Shown: positions 27,954-37,959, counted from the first letter of the stretch. The stretch is 64,000 nucleotides of DNA from Abyssalbus ytuae (GCF_022807975.1 NZ_CP094358.1:868001-932000), one strand, 5' to 3'. Program-made: numbers and translations. The notes: a model not told the origin generated them from the sequence alone.

Positions 27954-30900
27954 ATGGCACAAAATGGTATCACCACTGAAGTACCCGAAATCGAAGAGCA
28001 ACAAATCGAAGAGCAACAAAATGGTGACATCCCTGAAGTACCCGAAACAAATACTCTGGTCACAGAAGAAATAGAAAGAACAGCACAAAAACCAGCTAAC
28101 AATATCGGTGCCTTGCGTCATCACCGAACAAGTTCGGTAGAAAAGGAGCTAAAGGAGCAAGAGGAGACACAAAGTAATCCCAAAGTACAAGTAAACAAGG
28201 AATTGACAGATGACGATCGTCCTGTACAACCAGGCAACCCAATATCTCGCGCAGATGAGAGTGACGCCAATAAAGCTTTGGTAGAGATATTTTTAAAAAA
28301 ACACCCTGTAACCCACGAATTTCTTTCAGTAGCACAAAAAACGCCAAAAGATAAGAAAATAAAAATAGCAATACCAAAAGCAATAGCAACAAAAAAAACA
28401 CCAAAAGCAATAACAGAAAAACAAGCTAAAGCAGAAGACAGGGTAAAGCAACAACTGGTAGACGAACTTCTCACCATGAAGGCTAAAGAAAAAAAGCCCC
28501 TTACCAAAAAAACCTTAAAAGAAGCCATAAAGCGTGTACGCGCCAGAAATAATGCCGCAAAAAAAGTATGGGAGGGTATAGATGCCGGTAATTATGAAAA
28601 AAAGATGTCTGATACCTTAAATTACCACGATATTTACAACCACCTAAGGATACAATTCCGGCATGTTCCCGGCATGGGCTTTATTCCCAGGGTAAATGAT
28701 AAAGTTTATACTAACAAAATAAAAACAATTAAAGGAAAAGAAAGAAAGTTTTTTCACTTTGTAAACAGGGACCACTGGCTAAGGGATGAAGTAATATCTC
28801 AGGACGATCCCATCAGAAAGACAAATCTAAACGATATTATAGAAAATACCAAAGACTATATTATAAACAATGTCAAAAACGGGGATACAAAAAAAGAACT
28901 ACAGGCTATTATAAACAATGTTAAAAACGGGGACACAAAAAAAGGACTACAGGCTATTATAAACACTATTGAAGACAAGGATACAAAAAAAGAGCTACAG
29001 TCAAAAGCCCAACAGTTACAAGCCTTACAGGATATTATAACTACAAAAAAAATTGACGGTGAAATTACACTAAACCAGCCAGGGATAAAGGAGTTTATAA
29101 ATAAACTTCCCGCAGGGAAGGCCAATTCTGGCATAAAAAAAATACTATTACGCGCACTTGATGAAGCCCAAAAAGATGCAATACTTAATGCAAAATTAAC
29201 CCCCTCTCAACAAAAATCCCTCTATGAGCTACAAAAGAAAATAGTGCTGGCCGCTGTAAAGGGAAAAATAGCACCCCAAGAACAGAAAGAAGAAAGAAGA
29301 CTGCTCAATGAGTACGCACAAAACCTAAGCAATGAAGACAAAGCCCGGCACAATCAAAACATATCGAATTCATTATCACGAAAATCCCTACGTGGCGGAG
29401 GAAGGCTTTTAAGGATTTTATCTGGTATATCTGAACTTGGTGGTACTATGGGGCAGGCAGTTATCCAAATGTTTAGCCACCCAAATAGTAATACGTCAAC
29501 TGCGAATCCGGTATTTGAATACGACCACAAAAATGAAACAATTTTAGGCCCAAGCCGGTATCATCCGATAGAAACAACTAAAGAAAGTCAAGAAAATGCC
29601 GGTTTATTTGAAGCTATAGCTCCTTTACTTAAAGCATTGGATACTACTAAATATCACGATATAACTCCCGATAAAATCAGAGAAGATTATATAGATTATG
29701 TAAATAAAACCAAGCAGAAACCAGGCTATAATAATGACCATAAAGAAGAAGCCGTCATCCCGGTATTGCAGCAAATATACAATTGTAATATAGAGGTTTT
29801 ATATCAGGGCACTCACAAAAAAACCGCAAATACCATACCACTGCTTGCTGAAGTAACCGATGAAGGAATAATATCCGGTTATAAAGCCCGTACACCTAAT
29901 GAGGAAGCGAAGGCCCGTAAGGGTACTGCCCCTTTAAGCACGGCGGCAGATACTACCAGTCATATTAAACAGGAAAACTCCGGTTCTGATAAAGTACAAG
30001 AAGCTACAACTAAGGTTACAGAACAAGATTCCTCTCAACCTTCTTTCAATAGAAGCTATGATCAAGATACGACACCTGGGCAAGCAATTACTCCTAATTC
30101 TGAAATCCAGGATCCTTCCGTACAGGGCGATGAGGAAAGCAATAAGGAAACAACAACAACACTGGCTGATCAGACAAGCGATGATGAAAGCAATGAGAAA
30201 ACAACAACACTGGCTGATCAGACAGAGGAGACGAATCCGGTAATTAATACTACAACTAAGGATGTAACACCCGGGCAAACAGGTATTACTAAAACACAGG
30301 AAAAATCCCAAACTACAACTCAGGTTACAGAACAAAAACCCCCTCAACCTTCTTTCAATAGAAGCTATGATCAAGATACGACACCTGGGCAAGCAATTAC
30401 TCCTAATTCTGAAAAAACTATTCCTCCCAAAAACAGAAGAACGCTTCTTAGTAGATTCTGGTGGAAAAAGCAAAAAGCAGGGGAGGAAAATAAGAAGACT
30501 GATAATACAAAGGATGTAACACCTGGGCAAACAGGTATTACTAAAACACAGGAAAAATCCCAAACTACAACTCAGGTTACAGAACAAAAACCCCCTCAAC
30601 CTTCTTTCAATAGAAGCTATGATAAAAATACGACACCTGGGCAAGCAATTACTCCTAATTCTGAAATCCAGGATCCTTCCGTACAGGGCGATGAGGAAAG
30701 CAATAAGGAAACAACAACAACACTGGCTGATCAGACAAGCGATGATGAAAGCAATGAGAAAACAACAACACTGGCTGATCAGACAAAGGAGATGGATCCG
30801 GCAGATAATACTGCAAAAGAAGCTACAACCAAGATTGCAACACCCGGGCAAACAGGTATTACTAAAACACAGGAAAAATCCCAGGCTACAACTAAAATTA

Positions 30901-33479
30901 ATCCGTCTTTTCAGAAGAATTTAGATTTTGATATATTACTGGCTCATGCTATTGCTATTCATAAAGGAGAGAACACCAGTAGCAGCTCTTTTGCCACTCT
31001 AAAAAAGAAAGGGAAGACTAATACAAAAGAAGGGTTATTTACTACTGTTGCCTTGGAAATGGCACGTTTTAATCCAAAATACAAGGGTCTGACAGCTAAG
31101 AAACTCCAAGAGGATTGTTACCAATATATGGAAGATAACGAGGGGAAATTTCAGAATATTGATAGAGATAAGTGGAAAGAATCAATGGAAGCTTCCCTTA
31201 TTGATCTAATGGTAGTGGAACATGCATATAATTGCAAAATAAATTGTTACTTTTATTCAGACGAAAACATCAATGTGGGAGAAGTCAATAATGAAGTAAA
31301 AAAGAAAGTATGTGCACCCCCAACTAATCCTGAAATGGAACTTGCCATAGCTATTGGAAAAGGAAATAAAAAAACAATCTATGTATCAGGTTATTTATTA
31401 GATAAGCAAATTAGAGAAGGGAAAGAACTATCACTTTCCGAAATAAATGACGCAAACAATACAGCTGAAACAAAGAAAATTCAAAGCAAAAAAGGGTTAT
31501 ATCCCCCCCAAATGGGACTTGGCATAGTTAATTGGACAGAACAAAACAACGGTGTAGAGGAAGAAAAATATATAGCAGCTGCCCCAACCCCTGGCATTTT
31601 GGGAAAACCCACAAAGAAGAAAGAATCTAAGATAACGAAAGAGTTGTTTGAAACTGTTGCCTCGGAAATTATACGTCTAAATAAAGCTAAAGATGAAGAT
31701 AGAAAGAAGAAGGGTCTATCTCCCAAAAACAAACTTCTAGATCTAATAACATCTAAGAATATCATAGAGAATATAAAACCATATGAAAAAGCAAATCGAG
31801 GGTTATTTAAAAACCCCATATTAGCGATAAAGGCAATAGAGAAGCAATATGCTTGCACAATAAACATAGAAAATCAAGAAAATCAAAAAAATGATGAGGC
31901 ACCTGAGGTCGGTGAACTACCAGGAACACTACCACTACACAGTGCTCTCCATCTCGATCATACGGAATTTAACATATTTATTTGGACAGATAATAAAGGT
32001 AATAAACGCTACACATCTCTATCACCTATAATGGAAGAGATGCTTGAAACCGTTGCCTCGGAAATAAAAAGTCTAGATCCAAAACACAAGAATAAGAATG
32101 CTAAAAAAATCAAAAAGGAAATTGAAAACAAGCTTAAAGAAAAAAAGAACCCAAAGTTGCTTGAGAACCCCCTATTAGCGTTAGGAGAAATAGAGAAGCA
32201 ATATTATTGCAGGATAAAGCCTTTTGTTATAAACAGAGAAAATCAAAACCTTGAAAAAGCTAATGGATTAAACCCCTTTTGTGATAATCCGTCATATACG
32301 TTTAGCATACTTTTTTGGACAGATGAAAAAGGTAAAGAACGCTGCACAACTCCGAAAAAAGCGAAATCCGAAAAGGTGTTTTTTGTTGATAATAAAAAAT
32401 ACCTGGAAAATACCAATATCCCAACCCCTGGCATTTGGGGAAAATTCAAAAGAAAATTGATTCCTATAAGGCGAACTAAATTATCACCTATAATGGAAGA
32501 GATGTTTGAAACCGTTGCCTCGGAAATTATACGTCTAAATAAAGCTGAAAATAAAACTAGACAGAATAATGGTCTATCTCCCAAAAACAAACTTCTAGAT
32601 CTAATAACATCTAAGAATATCATAGAGAATATAAAACCATATGAAAAAGCAAATCGAGGGTTATTTAAAAACCCCATATTAGCGATAAAGGCAATAGAGA
32701 AGCAATATGCTTGCACAATAAACATAGAAAATCAAGAAAATCAAAAAAATGATGAGGCACTTGAGGTCGGTAATCCACTAGAAAGACTATTAGAAATACA
32801 CTCTGATCTCCATCTCGATCATACGAAATTTAACATAGTTTTTTGGACAGATGAAAAAGGTAATAAACGCTGCACAACTCCGGAGGAAAAAGCGAAATCC
32901 GAAGGGATAAAATCTAATGATTATGACAAATCCCCGGAAAAAGCGAAACCTGAATCATCACCTATAATGGAAGAGACGCTTAAAACTGTTGCCTCGGAGA
33001 TTAAACGTCTAGGTCCAGAAAAATACAAAAACAAGGAAGTTAACGAAATCAAAAACGAAATTAAAACCAAGCTTAAACTTAAAGAAAAAAAGAACCCAGA
33101 GTTGCTTAAGAAACCCATCTCAGTGTTAAGGGCAATAGTGGATGAATATAAGTGCAGGATAAATACTTTTTTTATAGACGACACAGATAACAAACTTAAA
33201 AAAAGTAATGAATTTAATCCCGTTGATAATGACCCGTTATTTACGTTTAGCATACTTACTTGGAAACTTAAAAAAGATTATAAAGAACGCTGCACAACTC
33301 TGGAACAAGCGAAATCCGAAGGGATAAAATTTGATGATTCCGAAGGGATAAAATCTAATGATTATGACAATAACAAATTCAAAGAAACTTCCAATAAAAG
33401 TACCAGGGAAAAAGCTAATCAACATCAACCTTCTACTAATAAGCGGCAACAAAAAAGGCGCCTGCTATGGCGCAGGTAA
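27954..33479 (+). CDS. Giant protein 2 with arrayed OTU-derived modules lacking catalytic residues (candidate T4SS effector)
   Basis: The 1841-residue hydrophilic paralogue of giant protein 1 shares its MAQ start and near-identical block (~105-300). A first OTU-like module lies at ~530-650 (AGLFEAIAPLL, ITPDKIREDYIDYV). A Thr/Pro/Gln-rich region (~660-980) holds long duplicated segments. Further modules begin near 1022, 1229, 1360, 1512 and 1670. The module at 1022 (GLFTTVALEMA, LTAKKLQEDCYQYM, SLIDLMVVEHAYNCKI) aligns clearly with the OTU of giant protein 1, but Gly replaces the Cys. Other modules read ELFETVASEI, MLETVASEI and LKTVASEI, and none ends in the His motif. It ends in a basic tail (NKRQQKRRLLWRR). 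Binding without cleavage of ubiquitin-like partners is possible but inferred. Confidence 0.7.
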   Translation: MAQNGITTEVPEIEEQQIEEQQNGDIPEVPETNTLVTEEIERTAQKPANNIGALRHHRTSSVEKELKEQEETQSNPKVQVNKELTDDDRPVQPGNPISRADESDANKALVEIFLKKHPVTHEFLSVAQKTPKDKKIKIAIPKAIATKKTPKAITEKQAKAEDRVKQQLVDELLTMKAKEKKPLTKKTLKEAIKRVRARNNAAKKVWEGIDAGNYEKKMSDTLNYHDIYNHLRIQFRHVPGMGFIPRVNDKVYTNKIKTIKGKERKFFHFVNRDHWLRDEVISQDDPIRKTNLNDIIENTKDYIINNVKNGDTKKELQAIINNVKNGDTKKGLQAIINTIEDKDTKKELQSKAQQLQALQDIITTKKIDGEITLNQPGIKEFINKLPAGKANSGIKKILLRALDEAQKDAILNAKLTPSQQKSLYELQKKIVLAAVKGKIAPQEQKEERRLLNEYAQNLSNEDKARHNQNISNSLSRKSLRGGGRLLRILSGISELGGTMGQAVIQMFSHPNSNTSTANPVFEYDHKNETILGPSRYHPIETTKESQENAGLFEAIAPLLKALDTTKYHDITPDKIREDYIDYVNKTKQKPGYNNDHKEEAVIPVLQQIYNCNIEVLYQGTHKKTANTIPLLAEVTDEGIISGYKARTPNEEAKARKGTAPLSTAADTTSHIKQENSGSDKVQEATTKVTEQDSSQPSFNRSYDQDTTPGQAITPNSEIQDPSVQGDEESNKETTTTLADQTSDDESNEKTTTLADQTEETNPVINTTTKDVTPGQTGITKTQEKSQTTTQVTEQKPPQPSFNRSYDQDTTPGQAITPNSEKTIPPKNRRTLLSRFWWKKQKAGEENKKTDNTKDVTPGQTGITKTQEKSQTTTQVTEQKPPQPSFNRSYDKNTTPGQAITPNSEIQDPSVQGDEESNKETTTTLADQTSDDESNEKTTTLADQTKEMDPADNTAKEATTKIATPGQTGITKTQEKSQATTKINPSFQKNLDFDILLAHAIAIHKGENTSSSSFATLKKKGKTNTKEGLFTTVALEMARFNPKYKGLTAKKLQEDCYQYMEDNEGKFQNIDRDKWKESMEASLIDLMVVEHAYNCKINCYFYSDENINVGEVNNEVKKKVCAPPTNPEMELAIAIGKGNKKTIYVSGYLLDKQIREGKELSLSEINDANNTAETKKIQSKKGLYPPQMGLGIVNWTEQNNGVEEEKYIAAAPTPGILGKPTKKKESKITKELFETVASEIIRLNKAKDEDRKKKGLSPKNKLLDLITSKNIIENIKPYEKANRGLFKNPILAIKAIEKQYACTINIENQENQKNDEAPEVGELPGTLPLHSALHLDHTEFNIFIWTDNKGNKRYTSLSPIMEEMLETVASEIKSLDPKHKNKNAKKIKKEIENKLKEKKNPKLLENPLLALGEIEKQYYCRIKPFVINRENQNLEKANGLNPFCDNPSYTFSILFWTDEKGKERCTTPKKAKSEKVFFVDNKKYLENTNIPTPGIWGKFKRKLIPIRRTKLSPIMEEMFETVASEIIRLNKAENKTRQNNGLSPKNKLLDLITSKNIIENIKPYEKANRGLFKNPILAIKAIEKQYACTINIENQENQKNDEALEVGNPLERLLEIHSDLHLDHTKFNIVFWTDEKGNKRCTTPEEKAKSEGIKSNDYDKSPEKAKPESSPIMEETLKTVASEIKRLGPEKYKNKEVNEIKNEIKTKLKLKEKKNPELLKKPISVLRAIVDEYKCRINTFFIDDTDNKLKKSNEFNPVDNDPLFTFSILTWKLKKDYKERCTTLEQAKSEGIKFDDSEGIKSNDYDNNKFKETSNKSTREKANQHQPSTNKRQQKRRLLWRR
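30004..30900 (+). repeat. Duplicated Thr/Gln/Pro-rich coding segments in giant gene 2
   Basis: A block encoding SFNRSYDQDTTPGQAIT, followed by an NKETTTTLADQ-type run, occurs at ~30040-30290 and again at ~30600-30850, ~560 bp apart and nearly identical. A shorter partial copy lies at ~30345-30415. GQTGITKTQEKSQ occurs three times. This looks like recent internal duplication. Confidence 0.85.
31640..33300 (+). repeat. Tandem OTU-like coding modules with near-identical segments in giant gene 2
   Basis: Four modules of ~400-470 bp recur. Segments 31722-31902 and 32586-32760 are almost identical at nucleotide level (encoding ITSKNIIENIKPYEKANRG and so on). The modules between and after them are more diverged, implying recent duplication or gene conversion within the array. 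Confidence 0.85.
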
Positions 33480-35060
33480 GGGGTAAAAGCAGGTAGGAAA
33501 CCTAAAAAGCAAATTCCAATCAACAAATAAACAATTACAAAAATCAACATAATATCCGCCCTGTCATCATGAGGAGCATAGCGACGTGATGATCTGTTCA
33601 AACAGATCTCTCCCAATACAGGGATGACCATTTTTTAAAAGTACCAAGAGAAACAAGACAGCAAGACTGAAAATTCCAAAAAACAAATCCCAATCAACAA
33701 ATAAACAAATACACGATTCCACAAATCAACATAACATCCGCCCTGTCATCATGAGGAGCATAGCCACGTGATGATCTGTTCAAACAGATTTTTTCCCAAA
33801 TACAAGGTCGATGACCATTTTTTAGAAGTGCCAAGAGAAACAAGACAGCAAGACTGAAAATTCCAAAAAGCAAATCCCAATCAACAAATAAACAAATACA
33901 CGATTCCACAAATCAACATAATATCCGCCCTGTCATCATGAGGAGCATAGCCACGTGATGATCTGTTCAAACAGATTTCTCCCCCAATACGGGGTCGATG
34001 ACCATTTTTTAAAAGTACCAATCTTGAGCCGTCATTCCGAAAAGAGCCTGACCATTTTTAAACGATTCCACAAATCAACATAATATCCGCCCTGTCATCA
34101 TGAGGAGCATAGCGACGTGATGATCTTTTCAAACAGATTTTTCCCCAATACAGGGGCTGAAATGACCGTTTTTTAGAAGTGCCAATCTTGAGCCGTCATT
34201 TATTTTCTATAAATCAGCAAACCCCACTCCATAAAACCATAGGAAAAGAAGAATTTCAATACAGCCAAAAGTAAGGTTTCTATGAGTGACTATACAATAA
34301 AGCAATCAAAAAATCAAAGTAAACAAGCGCAGCGAGTTTTTTTTATCCGTGGATGAGGTGCCGTAGATTTTGTTACATTGCTGGCTTAAGCCCTAGCCTT
34401 TCCTGCCCGTACCGAACGGCACGTTCAGGCGGGTTTGATTCTTTTTTTGGCAATGAAAAAAAGAAAGAAAGGTTCAACAAATCAACATAATATCCGCCCT
34501 GTCATCATGAGGAGCATAGCCACGTGATGGTCTTTTCAAACAGATTTTTTCCCAAATACAAGGTCGATGACCATTTTTTAGAAGTGCCAAGAGAAACAAG
34601 ACAGCAAGACTGAAAATTCCAAAAAGCAAATCCCAATCAACAAATAAACAAATACACGATTCCACAAATCAACATAATATCCGCCCTGTCATCATGAGGA
34701 GCATAGCCACGTGATGATCTCTTGAGCCGTCATTCCGAAAAGAGCCTGTAAGGCAGCTTGAGAAATCCCAATCAACAAATAAACAATTAAACGTTCAAAA
34801 ATGACCGTTTTTTAGAAGTGCCAATCTTGAGCCGTCATTTATTTTCTATAAATCAGCAAACCAGATTTCTCCCCCGTGGATGAGGTGCAATAAACGGGTC
34901 ATCATGTCGATGACCATTTTTACAAGGTCGATGACCATTTTTTAAAAGTACCAATCTTGAGCCGTCATTCCGAAAAAAGCCTGCAAGGCAGCTTGAGAAA
35001 CCTGAAAACAATTACACAAATTAACATAATATCCGCTGGTTACCGGACATTGGCCTGGAT
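33480..35060. repeat. Mosaic of dispersed repeats, six further 182-bp units and fragments
   Basis: Cores of the 182-bp unit occur near 33559, 33745, 33929, 34096, 34499 and 34687. They are mixed with a second family (GTCATTCCGAAAAGAGCC near 34030, 34730 and 34965) and a third (AATCAGCAAACC..GGCGGGTTTGATTC, 34200-34460). From ~34720 the order is scrambled, with fragments of 20-60 bp joined out of order. No gene is supported. Confidence 0.85.
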
Positions 35061-35078
35061 TTCCCATTCATAATTAAC

Positions 35079-35147
35079 CACTTATTTCTTCAAACCAACC
35101 ACTTATTACTTTTTTCTCTTTATTTAGAAACTTACTCATTACATTCG
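35079..35147 (+). promoter_or_regulatory. Paired CACTTATT box and -7-like element upstream of the HU-like gene
   Basis: CACTTATT occurs exactly at 35079-35086 and 35100-35107, 21 bp apart. A TTACATTCG -7-like element is at 35139. The ATG is at 35190. Confidence 0.6.
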
Positions 35148-35189
35148 CTGTAAGAAAATGAGCTAATAATTATTTTAAAATATAACATC

Positions 35190-35897
35190 ATGAGTCTGAA
35201 ATATTCATTAAACGAAAACTTGCTTACCCCACAACCCGATGATTATAGTGCACGCCCACAAGGAGTAAAAAGCCATGACCTGGAGAGTATTATTGCACAA
35301 ATGGTTAGCAAAGGCAGTACCGTAACCCGTACTGATATACTGGCCGTACTCAACAATTTTTTTGAAGTGGTGGGTGCCATTACCGCCAATGGCGAAACTA
35401 TTAATACCGACCTTTTTAAAACCAACTTCTCCATATCAGGAGTGTTTGAAGGAGCCACCGATGGTTTTGACAAAAGCCGCCATACCATAAAAATAAATAC
35501 CAATACCGGCAAGGTACTTAAAGAAGCCCTGGCAAAAATACAGGTAGAAAAAATAACCACCCCGGAAATTATTCCGCATATAATAGAAGTAAAAGACAGT
35601 ATAAGTGGCAGTGTTAACGACCATATTACCAGCAACGGCATACTGGAAATTACAGGCAGCCTGCTAAAAATAGAAGGCGACCACCCCGATAATGGTATAT
35701 ACCTTATAGCCGAAGACGGTACCAAAAACAAAGTTACCACCATAGCCGACAATAAACCCGGCAGACTTTTTGCAGTGCTCCCCACCCTTACTGCCGGGGA
35801 ATATACCCTGGAGGTAACCACCCAATATAATGGCGGAAACTCAGAGCTTAAGGCACCCCGTACAGGTACTTTTAATAAACCCCTTACCGCAATTTAA
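35190..35897 (+). CDS. HU-like DNA-binding domain / DUF4469-type protein
   Basis: The 235-residue protein has an N-terminal HU/IHF-like fold (~1-125; ESIIAQMVSKGSTVTRTDILAV, then TDLFKTNFSISGVF). A C-terminal Ig-like domain covers ~140-230 (GSLLKIEGDHPDNGIYLI, AGEYTLEVTTQY). This HU-plus-Ig layout is known in Bacteroidota (Bvu_2165/DUF4469-type). Its biological role is not well defined. Here it has the same paired-box promoter as the giant genes and the T4SS operon and lies just after the repeat region. A strong terminator follows at 36047. Confidence 0.75.
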   Translation: MSLKYSLNENLLTPQPDDYSARPQGVKSHDLESIIAQMVSKGSTVTRTDILAVLNNFFEVVGAITANGETINTDLFKTNFSISGVFEGATDGFDKSRHTIKINTNTGKVLKEALAKIQVEKITTPEIIPHIIEVKDSISGSVNDHITSNGILEITGSLLKIEGDHPDNGIYLIAEDGTKNKVTTIADNKPGRLFAVLPTLTAGEYTLEVTTQYNGGNSELKAPRTGTFNKPLTAI

Positions 35898-35913
35898 ATG
35901 CAAAAAATCAGTC

Positions 35914-36034
35914 AGCATAGTATGAAGGTACTTCATAGCATAGTATGAAGGTGTTCCATAGCATAGTATGAAGGTGTTTCATAGCATAATATGAAGGTGT
36001 TTCATAGCATAGTATGAAGATGTTTCATAGCATA
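35914..36034 (+). repeat. Five 23-bp tandem repeats downstream of the HU-like gene
   Basis: AGCATAGTATGAAGGTGTTTCAT repeats with period 23 starting at 35914, 35937, 35960, 35983 and 36006, with a partial sixth. Few substitutions separate the copies. They lie in the 3' untranslated part, between the stop codon and the terminator. Confidence 0.95.
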
Positions 36035-36046
36035 ATCAGAATATTT

Positions 36047-36076
36047 ACCACGGGAATTTATACCCGTGGTTTTTTA
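36047..36076 (+). terminator. Rho-independent terminator after the HU-like gene
   Basis: ACCACGGG (36047-36054) pairs perfectly with CCCGTGGT (36063-36070) around an 8-base loop and runs into TTTTTT. Confidence 0.92.
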
Positions 36077-36603
36077 TTGTTTAAAGTGGAGGCAGGCAGG
36101 TTGGGGTAATATGGCACCTGCTGCGCAATTATGAGTTGATTATTATTGGTTACCTTCTAACCAATTTATACTTTTTTCCTGGATAAAGATTTGTTTTTTA
36201 TTCTTCCCCAAAACCGGGAGGCTTGGGGGAACTAAGTTAGAGGGCAAATAGCCGCTGCCCGATGACCGATATTATTCATAATACAGAATATTTTCGTTAT
36301 TGAGATTGTTAAAAAATGTGTCAAGAATAATTAAATAAGTTACTCGCAATTGGAATTTTGAACTCACACTTCGCACTTCTGCATATTTCTCAAATCGCCC
36401 TACGGGCTCCATGAAAATGACAACAAAAAGCAGGATCGCCCCATCTCCGTAAAAAACACGTCATCCTACTAATTACGTAACCCTCCCCACTTATAAAGCA
36501 GGCCATTTGAAAATTGCAATTCTTATAATATTTTATTAATAAAACATTAACCATTATATAACCATAACAAGCATAATATTATACATTTTTGCCTAAAAAA
36601 AGT
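36077..36603. other. Intergenic region before the glycine-zipper gene
   Basis: No ORF or RNA was recognised. The last ~80 bases are very AT-rich and should contain the promoter of the next gene. No paired CACTTATT box was found here. Confidence 0.4.
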
Positions 36604-37854
36604 ATGTGGCAGGACCAACTACAATTAAAGCCCACCAACACCTACCGGCAGTTATTTTGGGAAATTTACAGACAGGAAAAATCTTTACAAAATAAAAATA
36701 AAATAGCCGTTCAAATAAGAAAAGAAGAACTGTTAAAAGAGGATGCCGCAGACCTTGTAAATGCATATGATATACGGCAACGCATACAAAAAAGAATATA
36801 CGCACTGGAAAAAAAATGCAATGACGGCAAACTGGGGTTAATCTACAGGCTCTATTGCACCCCCCGCGAAAAAGACAGGCAGGATATACAGGAAAAAATT
36901 AATAACCCCCTTACCATACTTACACCGGGGGAGCAACACACCCTATTTGCCTTAAAAGCAAAATTAAACCAAACTGATGCACAACTTGTTGATGAAGAAA
37001 TAGAAAAAATACGGCACCAGCCCCGAAAAACCAGCCGGGAGTACCTGGAAGAAGCCAACAAAATAAGAAAAGCCCGTTTTAACAAATGGGGGGCAACTTC
37101 TTACAGGGGTATAGGTGCGGCCCTGGGGGCCGCTTTGGGCGGAATTGCCGGTACCATATTATTTCCCGGCCTTGGTACTGCAGCCGGCGTTACAATAGGT
37201 GCCAGTTGCGGGGCCATCCTGGGAACATTCATGTTCGGGCTGGTTGTCAATTCACTCATAGTAAATCAACTAATCCCCTTACATAAAGCATATAAACAGG
37301 CTGGCAAAATAAAAAAACTAAGGGCAAGAAGAAAAGAAACAGAAAAAAGTCAGGCACCATACCCGTTACAAGATATAGAAGAAAAAAAGGCATTGCCCTG
37401 CCCCCTACCTGCACCATCATCTTACCCTGAATTATACCGGGCACAACCAGGTAAAAAAAGACCGGGCACCCCGGTTATTGACCACAGTATGCACACACAA
37501 AAAACCGGATATGTAAACAAAAAGGCTAGTACCCCTGAATCTTATAATCCGGGAGCCTCTCCTACAAAAGGGCAGTATAAAAAACTTCGTAAAGAAGAAA
37601 TGGATTTAATTGTGCAATTGTTTTTGCTTAAATTTTTGGAAGCCCTTGCCATATCTTTAAAAAACAGTGATATTAAAAAGGTTAGGGAATCAGGAAATAA
37701 CCGTTTGCCGGAAAATAAAGGATGGGCAGCAGAAAATTTCCGAAAAGTTAATGCAGAAAATAAAAGGAAGGTTACCACTAACCACAGGGTAACCACCGTT
37801 TTACACTCCCCCCAAACAGGAAAGCAGCACCAGTGCCGTTGTCACAACTTTTAA
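36604..37854 (+). CDS. Glycine-zipper membrane-inserting protein, unknown function
   Basis: The protein has 416 residues from ATG 36604; an in-frame TTG five codons upstream is possible. The N-terminal ~155 residues are charged and helical. A Gly/Ala-rich hydrophobic stretch lies at ~160-225 (GIGAALGAALGGIAGTI then GTAAGVTIGASCGAILGTF), typical of glycine-zipper helices that pack in membranes. The rest is basic and Pro-rich, with a short hydrophobic helix (IVQLFLLKFLEALAI). No signal peptide is seen. Glycine zippers occur in pore-forming toxins and secreted effectors as well as in structural proteins. It lies between the giant genes and the T4SS operon, so an effector role is possible but unproven. 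Confidence 0.6.
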   Translation: MWQDQLQLKPTNTYRQLFWEIYRQEKSLQNKNKIAVQIRKEELLKEDAADLVNAYDIRQRIQKRIYALEKKCNDGKLGLIYRLYCTPREKDRQDIQEKINNPLTILTPGEQHTLFALKAKLNQTDAQLVDEEIEKIRHQPRKTSREYLEEANKIRKARFNKWGATSYRGIGAALGAALGGIAGTILFPGLGTAAGVTIGASCGAILGTFMFGLVVNSLIVNQLIPLHKAYKQAGKIKKLRARRKETEKSQAPYPLQDIEEKKALPCPLPAPSSYPELYRAQPGKKRPGTPVIDHSMHTQKTGYVNKKASTPESYNPGASPTKGQYKKLRKEEMDLIVQLFLLKFLEALAISLKNSDIKKVRESGNNRLPENKGWAAENFRKVNAENKRKVTTNHRVTTVLHSPQTGKQHQCRCHNF

Positions 37855-37959
37855 CAGGAAAGCTATTACCCCTGGTAAAGGCCTGTATCATTTTAATCAA
37901 AAACAAAATTACAAAACGTACAGTTCCAAAAAAGCTTATTTGTAGTGAGGTAAAAATTA

